Shown here piece after piece: positions 26,908 through 35,419 of a stretch of 41,435 nucleotides of DNA. The stretch spans positions 1-41,435 of the forward strand of contig CAIKVH010000017.1 in the NCBI GenBank assembly GCA_903830725.1. The letters run 5' to 3'. Made by a program: the position numbers and the translations under genes. The notes below the pieces were generated by a model. It was given only the letters and a program-made list of their open reading frames with translations. It made no database searches and had not been told where the DNA came from. Within the stretch, counting starts at the first letter, position 1, and each line of letters starts with the position of its first letter. This DNA is from an uncultured Burkholderiales bacterium (lineage in GTDB: Bacteria > Pseudomonadota > Gammaproteobacteria > Burkholderiales > Burkholderiaceae_C).

Positions 26908-28494
26908 ATGGAAAAAGAGCAGGCTTACAAACTTCTGAATGAATCAGATGACGGTGAGTGCTTTAAGGACTTTTCGGAGTCACTTAAAAAGGATGCTGAA
27001 TTAGCAAGAATAGCTGTTGATAAGAAACCTGGGAATATTCGCCATATTAGTAAAACTTTATTAGATAACCGCGAATTCATGCTTGATTTAATAGCTAGAA
27101 CGAATTTCCTCGAAAATACTGGTTTTCTATCGATGATTCCCGCGCACTATCGTTCGGATAAAGATATCGTTTTAGGAATACTTTCAACATGGGATTCTTC
27201 GTCCCTAAAGCACGCGTCTGATGAACTTAGGAATGATCCTGATGTAGTTTGGTGTGCAATGTTTAAAAATGGAATTCTTTGGTCTCCACTTGCCTACGAG
27301 TTTGCTGGAAAAGAAATATTGAAAGACACTGATTTTTTAAAAAAATGCGTGGCTGAGCTTAAATCGTACCGAGCCTCTCACAGACAAGAACTTATTCAGT
27401 CCATTAAGAATTGGCACAAACTAGCTTTAGCAACTGAAAAAGGCAAAGATGCAGGAAAAATTGAAGAAATAAAAATAAAATTAAAAAAGCTTAAGAAGGA
27501 GATGAAGGAAGCAAGCAATTCATACTACAGGGAAAAAGCCTCTAAAGAGTTAGCAGATATCATTTCTTCAATTTCTGATTTAGGTGATAACGCAAGCCTT
27601 CTGAAACTACTCGTGGAAGTAGATTATTTACAAAACGACTATGAGTGTAAAACACGCGGCAAATCAACCTCCGTTATTTCCAAAAAATTATTAGAAGACG
27701 AGAAATTTGCCTCGTCAATAATGAAAGTTACCGAGGGGGAAGTTCTTGAAAAATTACCGGAAAAATATAGAAATAATATAAATTTTGTCAAAGAAAATAT
27801 TGGAGAAAAGACAAAAGCGTCTTCATTACATTCTTCACTACGAGAAAACAAAGAATTTTTGCTAGAACTTACCCATTCAGTTAGGATCTTTAAATTTAAA
27901 GAATTTCCAATTGAAAAATTATGGACTGACAAGGACTTCGTTTTATCTGTTGTGAAGATTAATGGTCTATATCTCGAAAATGCCGTCGATCATCTTAAAA
28001 AAGATAAAGAGATTGTTTTCGCAGCACTTGAATCCTACCCCTACTCTGTAATCTATGCAGACCCTGAGTTTCATAAAGACAGGGAATACATGCGACTAGC
28101 CATGTCTAGCGAAAACTCGGCTGCTGCTGAATGCTTACGAGAGCCATTGTTATCAGACCTTCAATTTTTATTAGAATCCATATCCAAAATAAAGAAAAAG
28201 AAACAAAGTGGCTTATCAAATCTAACGCGATCTCTAATGCGAACCGTTCCTCTGACATTGCGATCTAATAAAGAATTAGTTATCCCTTGCCTTGAATTAA
28301 ATGGTTGGGCTATTGAAAGCGTTCCAGAAGAGATCAAGTATGACAAAGATGTTCTTAAAGCGGCCTTTAAATCGGGAGCTGCCGCTTATAAAGAATTAGA
28401 TTTAAAAAAGTTACAAACTTTATACACGAAACCTGAATTAAAAGAAATATTAAAAAGCGACTTTTATCTCAATGAAATACTTAATGCCAAATGA
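26908..28494 (+). CDS. DUF4116-repeat protein
   Basis: Several units of about 48 residues match the DUF4116 pattern ...ELRNDPDVVWCAMFKNG..., HLKKDKEIVFAALES and EIKYDKDVLKAAFKSG, at about residues 100, 370 and 480. A charged coiled-coil-like stretch lies around 170-210 (KIEEIKIKLKKLKKEMKE). The start is ATG 26908, since GGGG lies about 9 bases upstream. The ATG at 26893 has no ribosome site. DUF4116 repeats have no assigned biochemical role and are often found in large repeat proteins of protists and bacteria. It is divergent from the STAND gene and followed 30 bases later by an exported lysine-rich protein. Confidence 0.7.
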   Translation: MEKEQAYKLLNESDDGECFKDFSESLKKDAELARIAVDKKPGNIRHISKTLLDNREFMLDLIARTNFLENTGFLSMIPAHYRSDKDIVLGILSTWDSSSLKHASDELRNDPDVVWCAMFKNGILWSPLAYEFAGKEILKDTDFLKKCVAELKSYRASHRQELIQSIKNWHKLALATEKGKDAGKIEEIKIKLKKLKKEMKEASNSYYREKASKELADIISSISDLGDNASLLKLLVEVDYLQNDYECKTRGKSTSVISKKLLEDEKFASSIMKVTEGEVLEKLPEKYRNNINFVKENIGEKTKASSLHSSLRENKEFLLELTHSVRIFKFKEFPIEKLWTDKDFVLSVVKINGLYLENAVDHLKKDKEIVFAALESYPYSVIYADPEFHKDREYMRLAMSSENSAAAECLREPLLSDLQFLLESISKIKKKKQSGLSNLTRSLMRTVPLTLRSNKELVIPCLELNGWAIESVPEEIKYDKDVLKAAFKSGAAAYKELDLKKLQTLYTKPELKEILKSDFYLNEILNAK

Positions 28495-28524
28495 CTAAGC
28501 TACAAGGCACACACAAAGTAACCA

Positions 28525-29532
28525 ATGACAATTCGTATTTTAATAATTTCAATTATATTTCCATTACATACCGCCGTCCTAGCCGCAATAATAGATTCGG
28601 GAGATATTATTGATTGCCAGCCAACTGAACAACAATTTATAGTCGACTCGCAGGTCAATAATCTATTGCCTCTGACAAACCCTTCGAAGATAAGGTTTAC
28701 AGTAATGTCAGATCAATCAATAGAGGCAATTCTTAAAAATAAAACCCCATCACCATCCATACTAAATGGCGCCAAATATGTAGGGGAAGAAATTTTTACC
28801 TCAATTGCCGGTGAACTAAAAGTTAGCAAGTGGAGTAAAGCAGATAAATATCAATCAGAGCACAACCTTTATTTTGCAATCGATAAAAACAAAGAAATCA
28901 TCTTGGAAGAGAGAATCTCTAAAGATCATTTTAAACGCATGTTTGTAATAAGTTATACATGCAAAGTTGTTTCATTAACTGCAAAGAGTTCAAAATCTAA
29001 TGCTAACGATAGAAATCAAAATCTTGAAAGTTTGATTAGCAAATCCAATGAAGATAAATCTAACGACGTTACTCAAGCAATACATAACCCTATTACTAAT
29101 TTAAACAATCAAGAAGCTTATAACCAAACTGATAAGAATCAAAAAGTAGAAAATAACCTTAAACAACAATTCAAATGTTCAGGCAGTTACAAATACAAAA
29201 TCAACAGTAAAGCCACTCAAAGTGCTCCTGCGGAAACAAGTATTATGTTGATTTATGAAAAAGAAGAAGGTAGATTTGAACTCCCTTTCGGTTGGGATAA
29301 ATATACGGAAAATGGCTTGACCGCATGGATAGATCAGAGAGAAAATATTCGGCAAAGCGATCGCAAGAACTTTAAAAAAGTAAATTTGTATGCAACGCTT
29401 GAGACCATTGATGGCGCTAGCTCTACCTTCTTAATTCTTAGAACAGATACATTAAATTTATTTGTAAAATACGAAAAACTCCCTACAGGCCTAATAGATT
29501 CATTTGAGGGGATCTGTACGAGACTGAATTGA
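28525..29532 (+). CDS. Exported lysine/asparagine-rich protein of unknown function
   Basis: A signal peptide (MTIRILIISIIFPLHTAVLAA, about 21 residues) leads two compact regions (about 22-150 and 210-335) joined by a polar linker rich in N, K, S, D and Q. Three to four cysteines are present, one each in DCQPTE, SYTCKV, FKCSGS and GICTRL, spaced to allow two disulfide bonds. No family is recognised. It follows the DUF4116 gene by 30 bases and is probably co-transcribed with it. Its stop lies 32 bases before a solo IS256-type end and a terminator. Function unknown. Confidence 0.6.
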   Translation: MTIRILIISIIFPLHTAVLAAIIDSGDIIDCQPTEQQFIVDSQVNNLLPLTNPSKIRFTVMSDQSIEAILKNKTPSPSILNGAKYVGEEIFTSIAGELKVSKWSKADKYQSEHNLYFAIDKNKEIILEERISKDHFKRMFVISYTCKVVSLTAKSSKSNANDRNQNLESLISKSNEDKSNDVTQAIHNPITNLNNQEAYNQTDKNQKVENNLKQQFKCSGSYKYKINSKATQSAPAETSIMLIYEKEEGRFELPFGWDKYTENGLTAWIDQRENIRQSDRKNFKKVNLYATLETIDGASSTFLILRTDTLNLFVKYEKLPTGLIDSFEGICTRLN

Positions 29533-29564
29533 ATCCGAATCTCTCTATCATTATTTACAAACTA

Positions 29565-29593
29565 TTAACTTAGACAAAATCCTTTACAGTCCC
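29565..29593 (-). repeat. Solo IS256-type end sequence, 28/29 identical to 97-125
   Basis: Core AAAATCCTTTACAGTCCC on the plus strand, in the same orientation as the IS end at the left edge. The single mismatch is one base (C to G) in the inner part. No transposase gene is next to it, so it is an isolated end left by a decayed or excised element. A terminator follows immediately on its outer side. Confidence 0.6.
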
Positions 29594-29622
29594 AAAAAAA
29601 ACGGCAGTCTCGCCGTCTTTTT
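29594..29622. terminator. Bidirectional rho-independent terminator
   Basis: The stem ACGGC (29601-29605) pairs with GCCGT (29612-29616) around a six-base loop. It is flanked by eight A on one side and CTTTTT on the other. It can end the rightward DUF4116/exported-protein transcript and the leftward flavin-type gene transcript. The minus-strand direction has the stronger T run. Confidence 0.8.
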
Positions 29623-29665
29623 GGATTGAAACCTATTAGTTTAGAGAAATGACATTAACCTTAAG

Positions 29666-30172
29666 TCATAATTTAACTTTGGAATGCTGTTCGCTATCTG
29701 TATTCATACGATCCCCAGTCAAGTAAGCCTTTGTCGCACTGTAGGCGTATTTGAGCCCCTGGATCCCGGCGCCATTCCAAAACTCACCCTCAACCCCAGT
29801 AAACTTTAACAAGGCGATGCCTTCATCAGACTTTCCTTTAGGAAACCATACTTTCCAAGTTTCTTTCCATAAAAGTTCAATCAATGTTCTGTCCAGGGAT
29901 AAGGCCAACTCTCCCCGCAAAGATGCAAATTTGCTGGGTCCTTGGAAAGTAAGCAGCGCATGCGGATTCACTTTAATTTCTTCAACTTTTACAGAATTTA
30001 AATCCGTAACAAGGTATACGGTCATTGTGTCCTCCATGCGTGCGATCGCCATAGGTCGGGCATGACTCTTAGAATTACTTTGAGTTACAAGCATAGCCAC
30101 ATCAAAGTTACTCACCAAATCGTGTAAAAGCTTTTTTTCTTCGTTCTGATCGTCGGTATTTTTCATTGCCAA
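29666..30172 (-). CDS. Pyridoxamine 5'-phosphate oxidase-like general stress protein
   Basis: The 168 residues match the split-barrel flavin-binding type. Evidence is VAMLVTQSNSKSHARPMAIAR near residue 27, YLVTDLNSVKVEEIKVNPHALLTF near 55, and the C-terminal FWNGAG segment typical of the 'general stress protein 26' group. Such proteins bind FMN or FAD, but their reaction is not defined. The start at 30172 is followed by a charged N-terminus with no export signal. It ends about 45 bases from a strong terminator. No functional link to its neighbours is evident. Confidence 0.82.
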   Translation of the reverse strand: MAMKNTDDQNEEKKLLHDLVSNFDVAMLVTQSNSKSHARPMAIARMEDTMTVYLVTDLNSVKVEEIKVNPHALLTFQGPSKFASLRGELALSLDRTLIELLWKETWKVWFPKGKSDEGIALLKFTGVEGEFWNGAGIQGLKYAYSATKAYLTGDRMNTDSEQHSKVKL

Positions 30173-30389
30173 TGACTCCTTAGTCTGTTATAGGTTGCGA
30201 GGAAATATCAACTCGCTACGATATACAAAACCACGTTAAAAACAGTGCGCTATCCAACACAAACAATTGATTAATTGTGAATAATTATGTAATTTAGATT
30301 GATTTAGCCTTGGTTGAAAAAACACTCACTTTGTCGCCCGTAAGTAGTAAAGCCAAGTCAAATCAATAGCGCCTAATATTTGTGTCTGA

Positions 30390-31139
30390 TCAAAGTTTAA
30401 AATCAATTTGAACTAACTCTGTTTTTCCCACGTTGTTATACCCTTGCTCGACAAAACAAACATTTCTGTTTCTAAAATGAACAAAGCTTGACGTACGGGT
30501 CCCATAATCGATTGTCTTTATAAAACAAGCAGAAAGGGATCGTTCGCGCTCATAAGGTAGGCCAGTAATAGGTAGGTCCTCGTCTGAAGCAAGAGTATCG
30601 TCACTTAATAAACTCAACATTTGAAATGGATCAGTCATGTTAATTTGCAAGCAACTGTTCAATTGATTCTTTAGATTCTTAAGTTTAGGCCACGGCGTAT
30701 CGAATTGCGCATTTGATAAACCACCTATGCCGGGTTTGATATCGATTACTTTATTGCTATTACTTTCAAAACCCTTAAGCGTAGAACCATCATAAAGCAG
30801 TAAATTGAAAGGATTATAGGATTGGCCTACAGAGGACAAGAAATTCAGATAAGAATCGATACTTTCGTCATTCCTCAAAAAGTCTGCAACTAATTTACCT
30901 CTTGTGGGAGCACTGATAATTCGCTCTTTTGCACTTCGATAGTTGGTAAGTACGGCTAATTTACCTGCTCTACTTACACCGAGCCACGTACCACCCTCTT
31001 GCAGGTCTTTGCCAGCCAAAACTCTTTCATCCCACCAATGCAGTGGCAGCGTTGGACGAGAGTAGAACTCATCTCTGTTGCTTAATAAAATCAAGGGAGA
31101 AGCAGTTTCTGGCTGCCATTTCCACACCACAAGGCACAT
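30390..31139 (-). CDS. NRDE family protein (TANGO2-like)
   Basis: It begins MCLVVWKWQP and contains LLSNRDEFYSRPTLPLHWW, the name-giving NRDE motif. It continues with LAGKDLQEGGTWLGVSRAGKLAVLTNYR, the conserved core of the TANGO2/DUF833 family. Cys2 is in the position of an Ntn-type nucleophile. The bacterial function is unsettled; the human homologue is linked to heme and lipid handling. The length (249) is normal. It lies 53 bases downstream of the TauD-like dioxygenase gene in the same direction and may be the last gene of that operon. Confidence 0.9.
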   Translation of the reverse strand: MCLVVWKWQPETASPLILLSNRDEFYSRPTLPLHWWDERVLAGKDLQEGGTWLGVSRAGKLAVLTNYRSAKERIISAPTRGKLVADFLRNDESIDSYLNFLSSVGQSYNPFNLLLYDGSTLKGFESNSNKVIDIKPGIGGLSNAQFDTPWPKLKNLKNQLNSCLQINMTDPFQMLSLLSDDTLASDEDLPITGLPYERERSLSACFIKTIDYGTRTSSFVHFRNRNVCFVEQGYNNVGKTELVQIDFKL

Positions 31140-31192
31140 GTTTATTTAATCGTTATTTGAGTAGCTAACTTATACTGCGTAGAGATCATTTT

Positions 31193-32038
31193 CTAAATAT
31201 TTACGCCTTTTAGAGGTGCTCCTTTGAGCATAATTCTGTATAAATATCTAAATTCCTCTGGGTTATAGTCTGCATTGGCTTGGTGCATTACTGCTCTGTT
31301 ATCCCAAATCACTAAGTCACCTACTCTCCATTTGTGTCGATATTCATACTTTTCTTGCGTTGAGTGCACATACAACTGATTGATAAGCGCATAAGCCGCT
31401 TCGTCCTGCATATCCACAATCCCCTCCATGCGTCCTGTATTTAAATAAAGCGCAGGACGATGCGTCTCTGGATGTTCAATCACTAGTGGTTGTATTGTTT
31501 GAGGTATTTTGGCCATTTCCTCCGGTGTAAGTTTTGCAAAAGATCGGGGACTTCTACTACTCTCATGAACATGGCGAGATTTTAATTTTATTATTTTCTC
31601 TTTCATCTCAGCGCTTAAATCATCAAATGCTTTTCGAACGTCTACGAATTGAGTATCCCCGCCGTAAGAGGGTATCTCAACAGCAACCAAGGAAGTTGCC
31701 ATGGGGGGCTCCAAATCATTAGAATGATCCGTATGAAAGTTCTCCCCCCTTACTTGTAGCTTCCCATTTATAAGTGGTAAGTCCTTTGTTGAGTTGTAGC
31801 CCACTAATGGATAATCAGAAAGCGTAAATTTCTTTATTTGCTGCTCCATCAAGGGACCAAATATTTCTGCAGCACGAACAAATTGACCAGGAGTAAGGGG
31901 CTGGTTTGGAAATACCAAAACTGCATACTCTGCAAATAAGCTCTTTAGATGATATTTTTCCTGATTAGTTACGGGCAAGGAGAGATCTATTTCTGAAATT
32001 TCAGCACCTAGAGTAGGCGTTAGTTTTTTAATAAACAT
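31193..32038 (-). CDS. TauD/TfdA-family Fe(II)/2-oxoglutarate dioxygenase
   Basis: Shows the iron-binding HxD motif FHTDHS (H102, D104) and the distal histidine in RAVMHQANADY (H252). The 2-oxoglutarate arginine candidates are in FRYLYR (264-268). The N-terminus KKLTPTLGAEISEIDLSLP is standard for the family. Such enzymes hydroxylate taurine, aryloxyacetates or related acids, often releasing a leaving group. The substrate here is unknown. The gene follows the Bug receptor by only 3 bases, suggesting that the receptor delivers its substrate or a related compound. Cytosolic, normal length (281). Confidence 0.9.
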   Translation of the reverse strand: MFIKKLTPTLGAEISEIDLSLPVTNQEKYHLKSLFAEYAVLVFPNQPLTPGQFVRAAEIFGPLMEQQIKKFTLSDYPLVGYNSTKDLPLINGKLQVRGENFHTDHSNDLEPPMATSLVAVEIPSYGGDTQFVDVRKAFDDLSAEMKEKIIKLKSRHVHESSRSPRSFAKLTPEEMAKIPQTIQPLVIEHPETHRPALYLNTGRMEGIVDMQDEAAYALINQLYVHSTQEKYEYRHKWRVGDLVIWDNRAVMHQANADYNPEEFRYLYRIMLKGAPLKGVNI

Positions 32039-32041
32039 AAT

Positions 32042-33034
32042 TTATTCAGCCTTAATTCCTGTTTTCTTTGCGATGACTGACCATTTATTAATTTCATCTT
32101 TTATTAATTTTTCTAATTCAGCCCTGCTCAAAGACACGGTTTCCGCCCCCTCGTTTTCTAGATGTTGTTTCATTTGAGCGCTTCCAAGCACCGAATTTAT
32201 ATCGCGATGTAGCGCCTCGACAATCGGAAGTGGAGTTCCACTTGGCGCAAGTATTGCCCACCAATTACTTGCATCCATATCTATCGAAGATTCATGCAAA
32301 GTAGGAATATTTGGAATGAGATCAATTCTTTTAGGTCCCGCAACTGCTAACAATTTGACTTTTCCAGATCTGATGAAATTTTGCATTTGGATTAAACTAC
32401 CAAGTGCAACTTGAACATGCCCTGAAGCCAAATCTACCAAAGCTGGGCTACCTCCTTTATAGTGAATAGTAGTTATATCTGCGCCACTTTTTAATTTAAG
32501 CAACTCAATCTGAAAATGCTGAAAACTAGCGACCCCTGCAGAGCCAAAAAATACAGTTCCAGGATTTTTTTTAGAATAATCGATAAATTCTCGCATATTT
32601 TGGACCGGTAATTGTGTGTTTACCACTATTACACTAGGCCCCATCCCAATCATCGAAACTGGTATAAATGATTTGATAGGGTCATAATTCAACTTCATGA
32701 TAGATGGATTCATCGTGAAGGTTGAGGAAATGAGAACCAAGGTATTGCCATCAGGTTCAGAATGTGCCCCCATATCTGTGCCCATAACGCCACCAGCACC
32801 TGGACGATTTTCAACAAATACATTCCTTTTAAGTCTTAAACTCAGTTCCGTCGCTAAGGCTCTTCCGACGATATCATTGCTGCCACCGGGTGCAAAAGGA
32901 ACTATTATTCTTAGGGGTTTGGATAGATTATCGGTATTAACATCTAATGCTATTGCTAAAGAGGGTAAGCTTGAGTACAAAATTAATATCAATAATATGA
33001 ACAATAGCTTTTTATAAACAAATTTAAATTTCAT
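32042..33034 (-). CDS. Bug/TctC-family periplasmic tricarboxylate-type receptor
   Basis: A signal peptide (about 28 residues, ending near SLAIALD) is followed by the family core PLRIIVPFAPGGSNDIVGR. VENRPGAGGVMGTDMGAHSEPDGNTL and ALHRDINSVLG come after it. Bug proteins bind carboxylated solutes in the periplasm and are highly expanded in Burkholderiales. Many have no dedicated transporter gene beside them, as here. It sits in a leftward operon between a hydroxyacid dehydrogenase (49 bases upstream) and a TauD-like dioxygenase (3 bases downstream), so its ligand is probably a hydroxy- or sulfo-/aryl-acid handled by those enzymes. Confidence 0.92.
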   Translation of the reverse strand: MKFKFVYKKLLFILLILILYSSLPSLAIALDVNTDNLSKPLRIIVPFAPGGSNDIVGRALATELSLRLKRNVFVENRPGAGGVMGTDMGAHSEPDGNTLVLISSTFTMNPSIMKLNYDPIKSFIPVSMIGMGPSVIVVNTQLPVQNMREFIDYSKKNPGTVFFGSAGVASFQHFQIELLKLKSGADITTIHYKGGSPALVDLASGHVQVALGSLIQMQNFIRSGKVKLLAVAGPKRIDLIPNIPTLHESSIDMDASNWWAILAPSGTPLPIVEALHRDINSVLGSAQMKQHLENEGAETVSLSRAELEKLIKDEINKWSVIAKKTGIKAE

Positions 33035-33083
33035 CTGTATTTCTTTTAATTACCAGGTACAAGAGAAAATAAAAAAAGAATAA

Positions 33084-34019
33084 TCACACCACTCGATTTT
33101 CAGTTATTCGTCCAGCCAATGCGTCTATAACTTGCTGAGCTACTTGCAAAGCACTTCGTTCTTGGGTTTCTTTAGTACCCGCTGCAGCGTGCGGAGTGAA
33201 AATCACGTTGTCGAATTGAAGTAAAGGGTTATCCGCTGTAAGAGGTTCAATTTCAAATACATCAAGGCCTACGCCGAATAAATGTCCACTTTTCAGCACT
33301 TTATAAAGCGCGCTTTCATTCACTATTCCACCTCTGGATACATTTATTAGAACTGCATCTTTTTTCATCATCTCAAGTTCACGCAAAGATATAAGGTGAT
33401 GGCTCTCATTGGTCAAAGGAAGATGAAGTGTGAGTAAATCTACTTGAGGAATTAAGTCATGTAAATTATTCGCTCGGGTATGTTCAATTTCAGACCAAGC
33501 ACTTTTGGGCGCAAGCGGATCGAATGCAATCAGATTCGCATTAAAGGCTCCTCTCCATTTTGCAGCAACTCTGGTACCAATGTTACCCATACCCACAATA
33601 CCAACTGTTTTTCCCCACATCTCGACTCCCAAATGCTCTGGACGAACAATAGGGACGCCTGCGCGCAACAGCCTGTCAAATCTTGAAATCCTTCTACAGA
33701 CAGCTAGTGCTAATGAAAAAGCCATTTCAGCAACAGCCTCACTGTTTATTCCCGGTGTTCTGTAAACCTGTATGCCCAATTCTTTTGCAGCCTCTAGATC
33801 TATAGTATCAAGCCCAACCCCTTGTTTACATATCACCTTGAGTTTCTTTGCCTTTTTCATTAAGTCGCGTGTGATCGGTGTCATTCGAACCATAAGTGCA
33901 TCTGCATTATTGATCCATTCCTGTAAGTCGGGGTCCGACCAGTTTGTGACATTAGCATGTTTCCCTGCTAGAGTAACTCCAGATTGGTGAAAAGCGTCCA
34001 ATATAAAAATATGATGCAT
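33084..34019 (-). CDS. D-2-hydroxyacid dehydrogenase (phosphoglycerate dehydrogenase-like)
   Basis: Contains the NAD-binding motif GIVGMGNIGTR near residue 142, the arginine motif NVSRGGIV near 228, the glutamate loop LDVFEIEPL near 258 and the histidine motif TPHAAAGT near 281. All catalytic residues of the family are therefore present, unlike the paralogue at 11186-12166. It would interconvert a D-2-hydroxyacid and a 2-oxoacid with NAD(H). It is probably first in the operon with the Bug receptor and TauD-like dioxygenase. The 311-residue length is that of the short form without a regulatory ACT domain. Confidence 0.9.
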   Translation of the reverse strand: MHHIFILDAFHQSGVTLAGKHANVTNWSDPDLQEWINNADALMVRMTPITRDLMKKAKKLKVICKQGVGLDTIDLEAAKELGIQVYRTPGINSEAVAEMAFSLALAVCRRISRFDRLLRAGVPIVRPEHLGVEMWGKTVGIVGMGNIGTRVAAKWRGAFNANLIAFDPLAPKSAWSEIEHTRANNLHDLIPQVDLLTLHLPLTNESHHLISLRELEMMKKDAVLINVSRGGIVNESALYKVLKSGHLFGVGLDVFEIEPLTADNPLLQFDNVIFTPHAAAGTKETQERSALQVAQQVIDALAGRITENRVV

Positions 34020-34277
34020 ATTTTGTTAACTATTTATTAAATCCAGTAGAAGTTTTCTAAAGATTAGGTAATGGGTCGATTTGAATCAAATTCTTTTATT
34101 CATTAAATTCGTGCCTGGTACAAACTTTTAGTCAGACGAAGACTAAACTGGGAGCAATTTAAAAGGAGTGCTTCAACCGTGCGAAAATGACACAATTAGG
34201 AAAAAGGCGCAAGCGATCATCGCCCAACTTTCTCACAGTCGTCCGCTTTATGACACTCAAATGATTGATACCGAAAA

Positions 34278-35357
34278 CTATTTACCGAGGTGTTTATTAA
34301 AAAAAGTAGCTATCTCTTCAAACGCCTCCCTGACCTCAGGGATACGGTCATCGCGGTAATATTGGGCATGAGATTGGCCTTCAAAAACTTGAAGCGTTGC
34401 TTCTGTTCCTGCTTGACGCAATGCACGGTGCATACGTACTGTATTGCTGAGTAAAAGATCCCTAGTGCCACTTGTAAATATTGCGGGAGGGAATCCGTGT
34501 ACGTCGCCGTAGACTGGTGAAAGCATAGGATCCTTTAAATCATGCCCATTTGCATAAAATAAGGTTGCTGCATCGCAAAACCCATCTGGCGATACCAATA
34601 CGTTATCAACCATTGCATTCGTCTGAAATGTATCCCCTTTCTTTGTCACATCTGACATAGGCGTTCCAGGAGCAATTGCACCAGGCATAGGCAAGTTTTC
34701 TTGCTTAGCACGCAACATCATCTCAAGCGTTAGGGCGCCACCAGCAGAACTACCAAAAACTGCAATATTCTTCGATTTAATAGATTTAATTTGTGCTTTA
34801 TAAACAGTCATTGCATCATCTAGTGCTGCCGGATAATAAGCCTCTGGGGGCATTCTGTAGTCAACACTAATGACCTTCATATGCGCAAATCCAGCCATGA
34901 AGATAGCCTCAGGAAGAGAGGCTTCGCGAGGATTTAGTACATAGCAACCACCGTGTACGTGAATTGCTAGCCTATTTTTATTTTCTTTTGCAATTGTGTT
35001 GGGGGTGATAGTGTATGTGCGTACACCATTTATTGTCGAGGGCTCAATCTTTACACCCATACGATCAGCCATCGCAGGAATTTGAGGTGCCACGTTAGTA
35101 GCAATACTGTCCGCCAATTGCTTCCAACCTTCAGGAGTGGTCGGTGGCTTATCCCAATTGTTCCTCAAAGGCTGAGCAATGATCGCTTGCATCTGAGAAC
35201 TAACTGTGCTTGGTACAGGGATTGACTTGGCAGGCACCTCTCTATTCGCAACTGTTGGAGCACTTATTGCAACAGGCGTTTGAGCTGGTGTTTGCGACAG
35301 AGACGGCAAGCTAAAGATTAAGATTGCGCCTGCAATACAAATTAGACGAGAGTACAT
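34278..35357 (-). CDS. Exported HSL-type alpha/beta hydrolase (esterase)
   Basis: A signal peptide (MYSRLICIAGAILIFSLPSLSQ) and a proline/alanine-rich linker (to about residue 50) lead a hydrolase domain. It has the HGGC oxyanion motif (135-138) of the hormone-sensitive-lipase group and the nucleophile elbow GSSAGG (S204). The acid is probably in SGTRDLLLS (about 305) and the histidine in EGQSHAQYY (about 337). Periplasmic esterase or lactonase activity is expected; the substrate is unknown. It lies 62 bases after the molybdenum hydroxylase large subunit gene in the same direction and may belong to that operon. Confidence 0.85.
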   Translation of the reverse strand: MYSRLICIAGAILIFSLPSLSQTPAQTPVAISAPTVANREVPAKSIPVPSTVSSQMQAIIAQPLRNNWDKPPTTPEGWKQLADSIATNVAPQIPAMADRMGVKIEPSTINGVRTYTITPNTIAKENKNRLAIHVHGGCYVLNPREASLPEAIFMAGFAHMKVISVDYRMPPEAYYPAALDDAMTVYKAQIKSIKSKNIAVFGSSAGGALTLEMMLRAKQENLPMPGAIAPGTPMSDVTKKGDTFQTNAMVDNVLVSPDGFCDAATLFYANGHDLKDPMLSPVYGDVHGFPPAIFTSGTRDLLLSNTVRMHRALRQAGTEATLQVFEGQSHAQYYRDDRIPEVREAFEEIATFFNKHLGK

Positions 35358-35419
35358 TTAATCAAATCCTTTAATTAACTTATTCATAAAAATATATTTA
35401 AACCATCAATTTACTGGCT

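Noticed and set aside
34168-34359. Small plus-strand frame beginning MLQPCENDTIRKKAQ
   Set aside because: The GTG start has no properly spaced ribosome site and the frame runs antisense into the end of the esterase gene. A gene remnant is possible, but no family could be recognised with any confidence.
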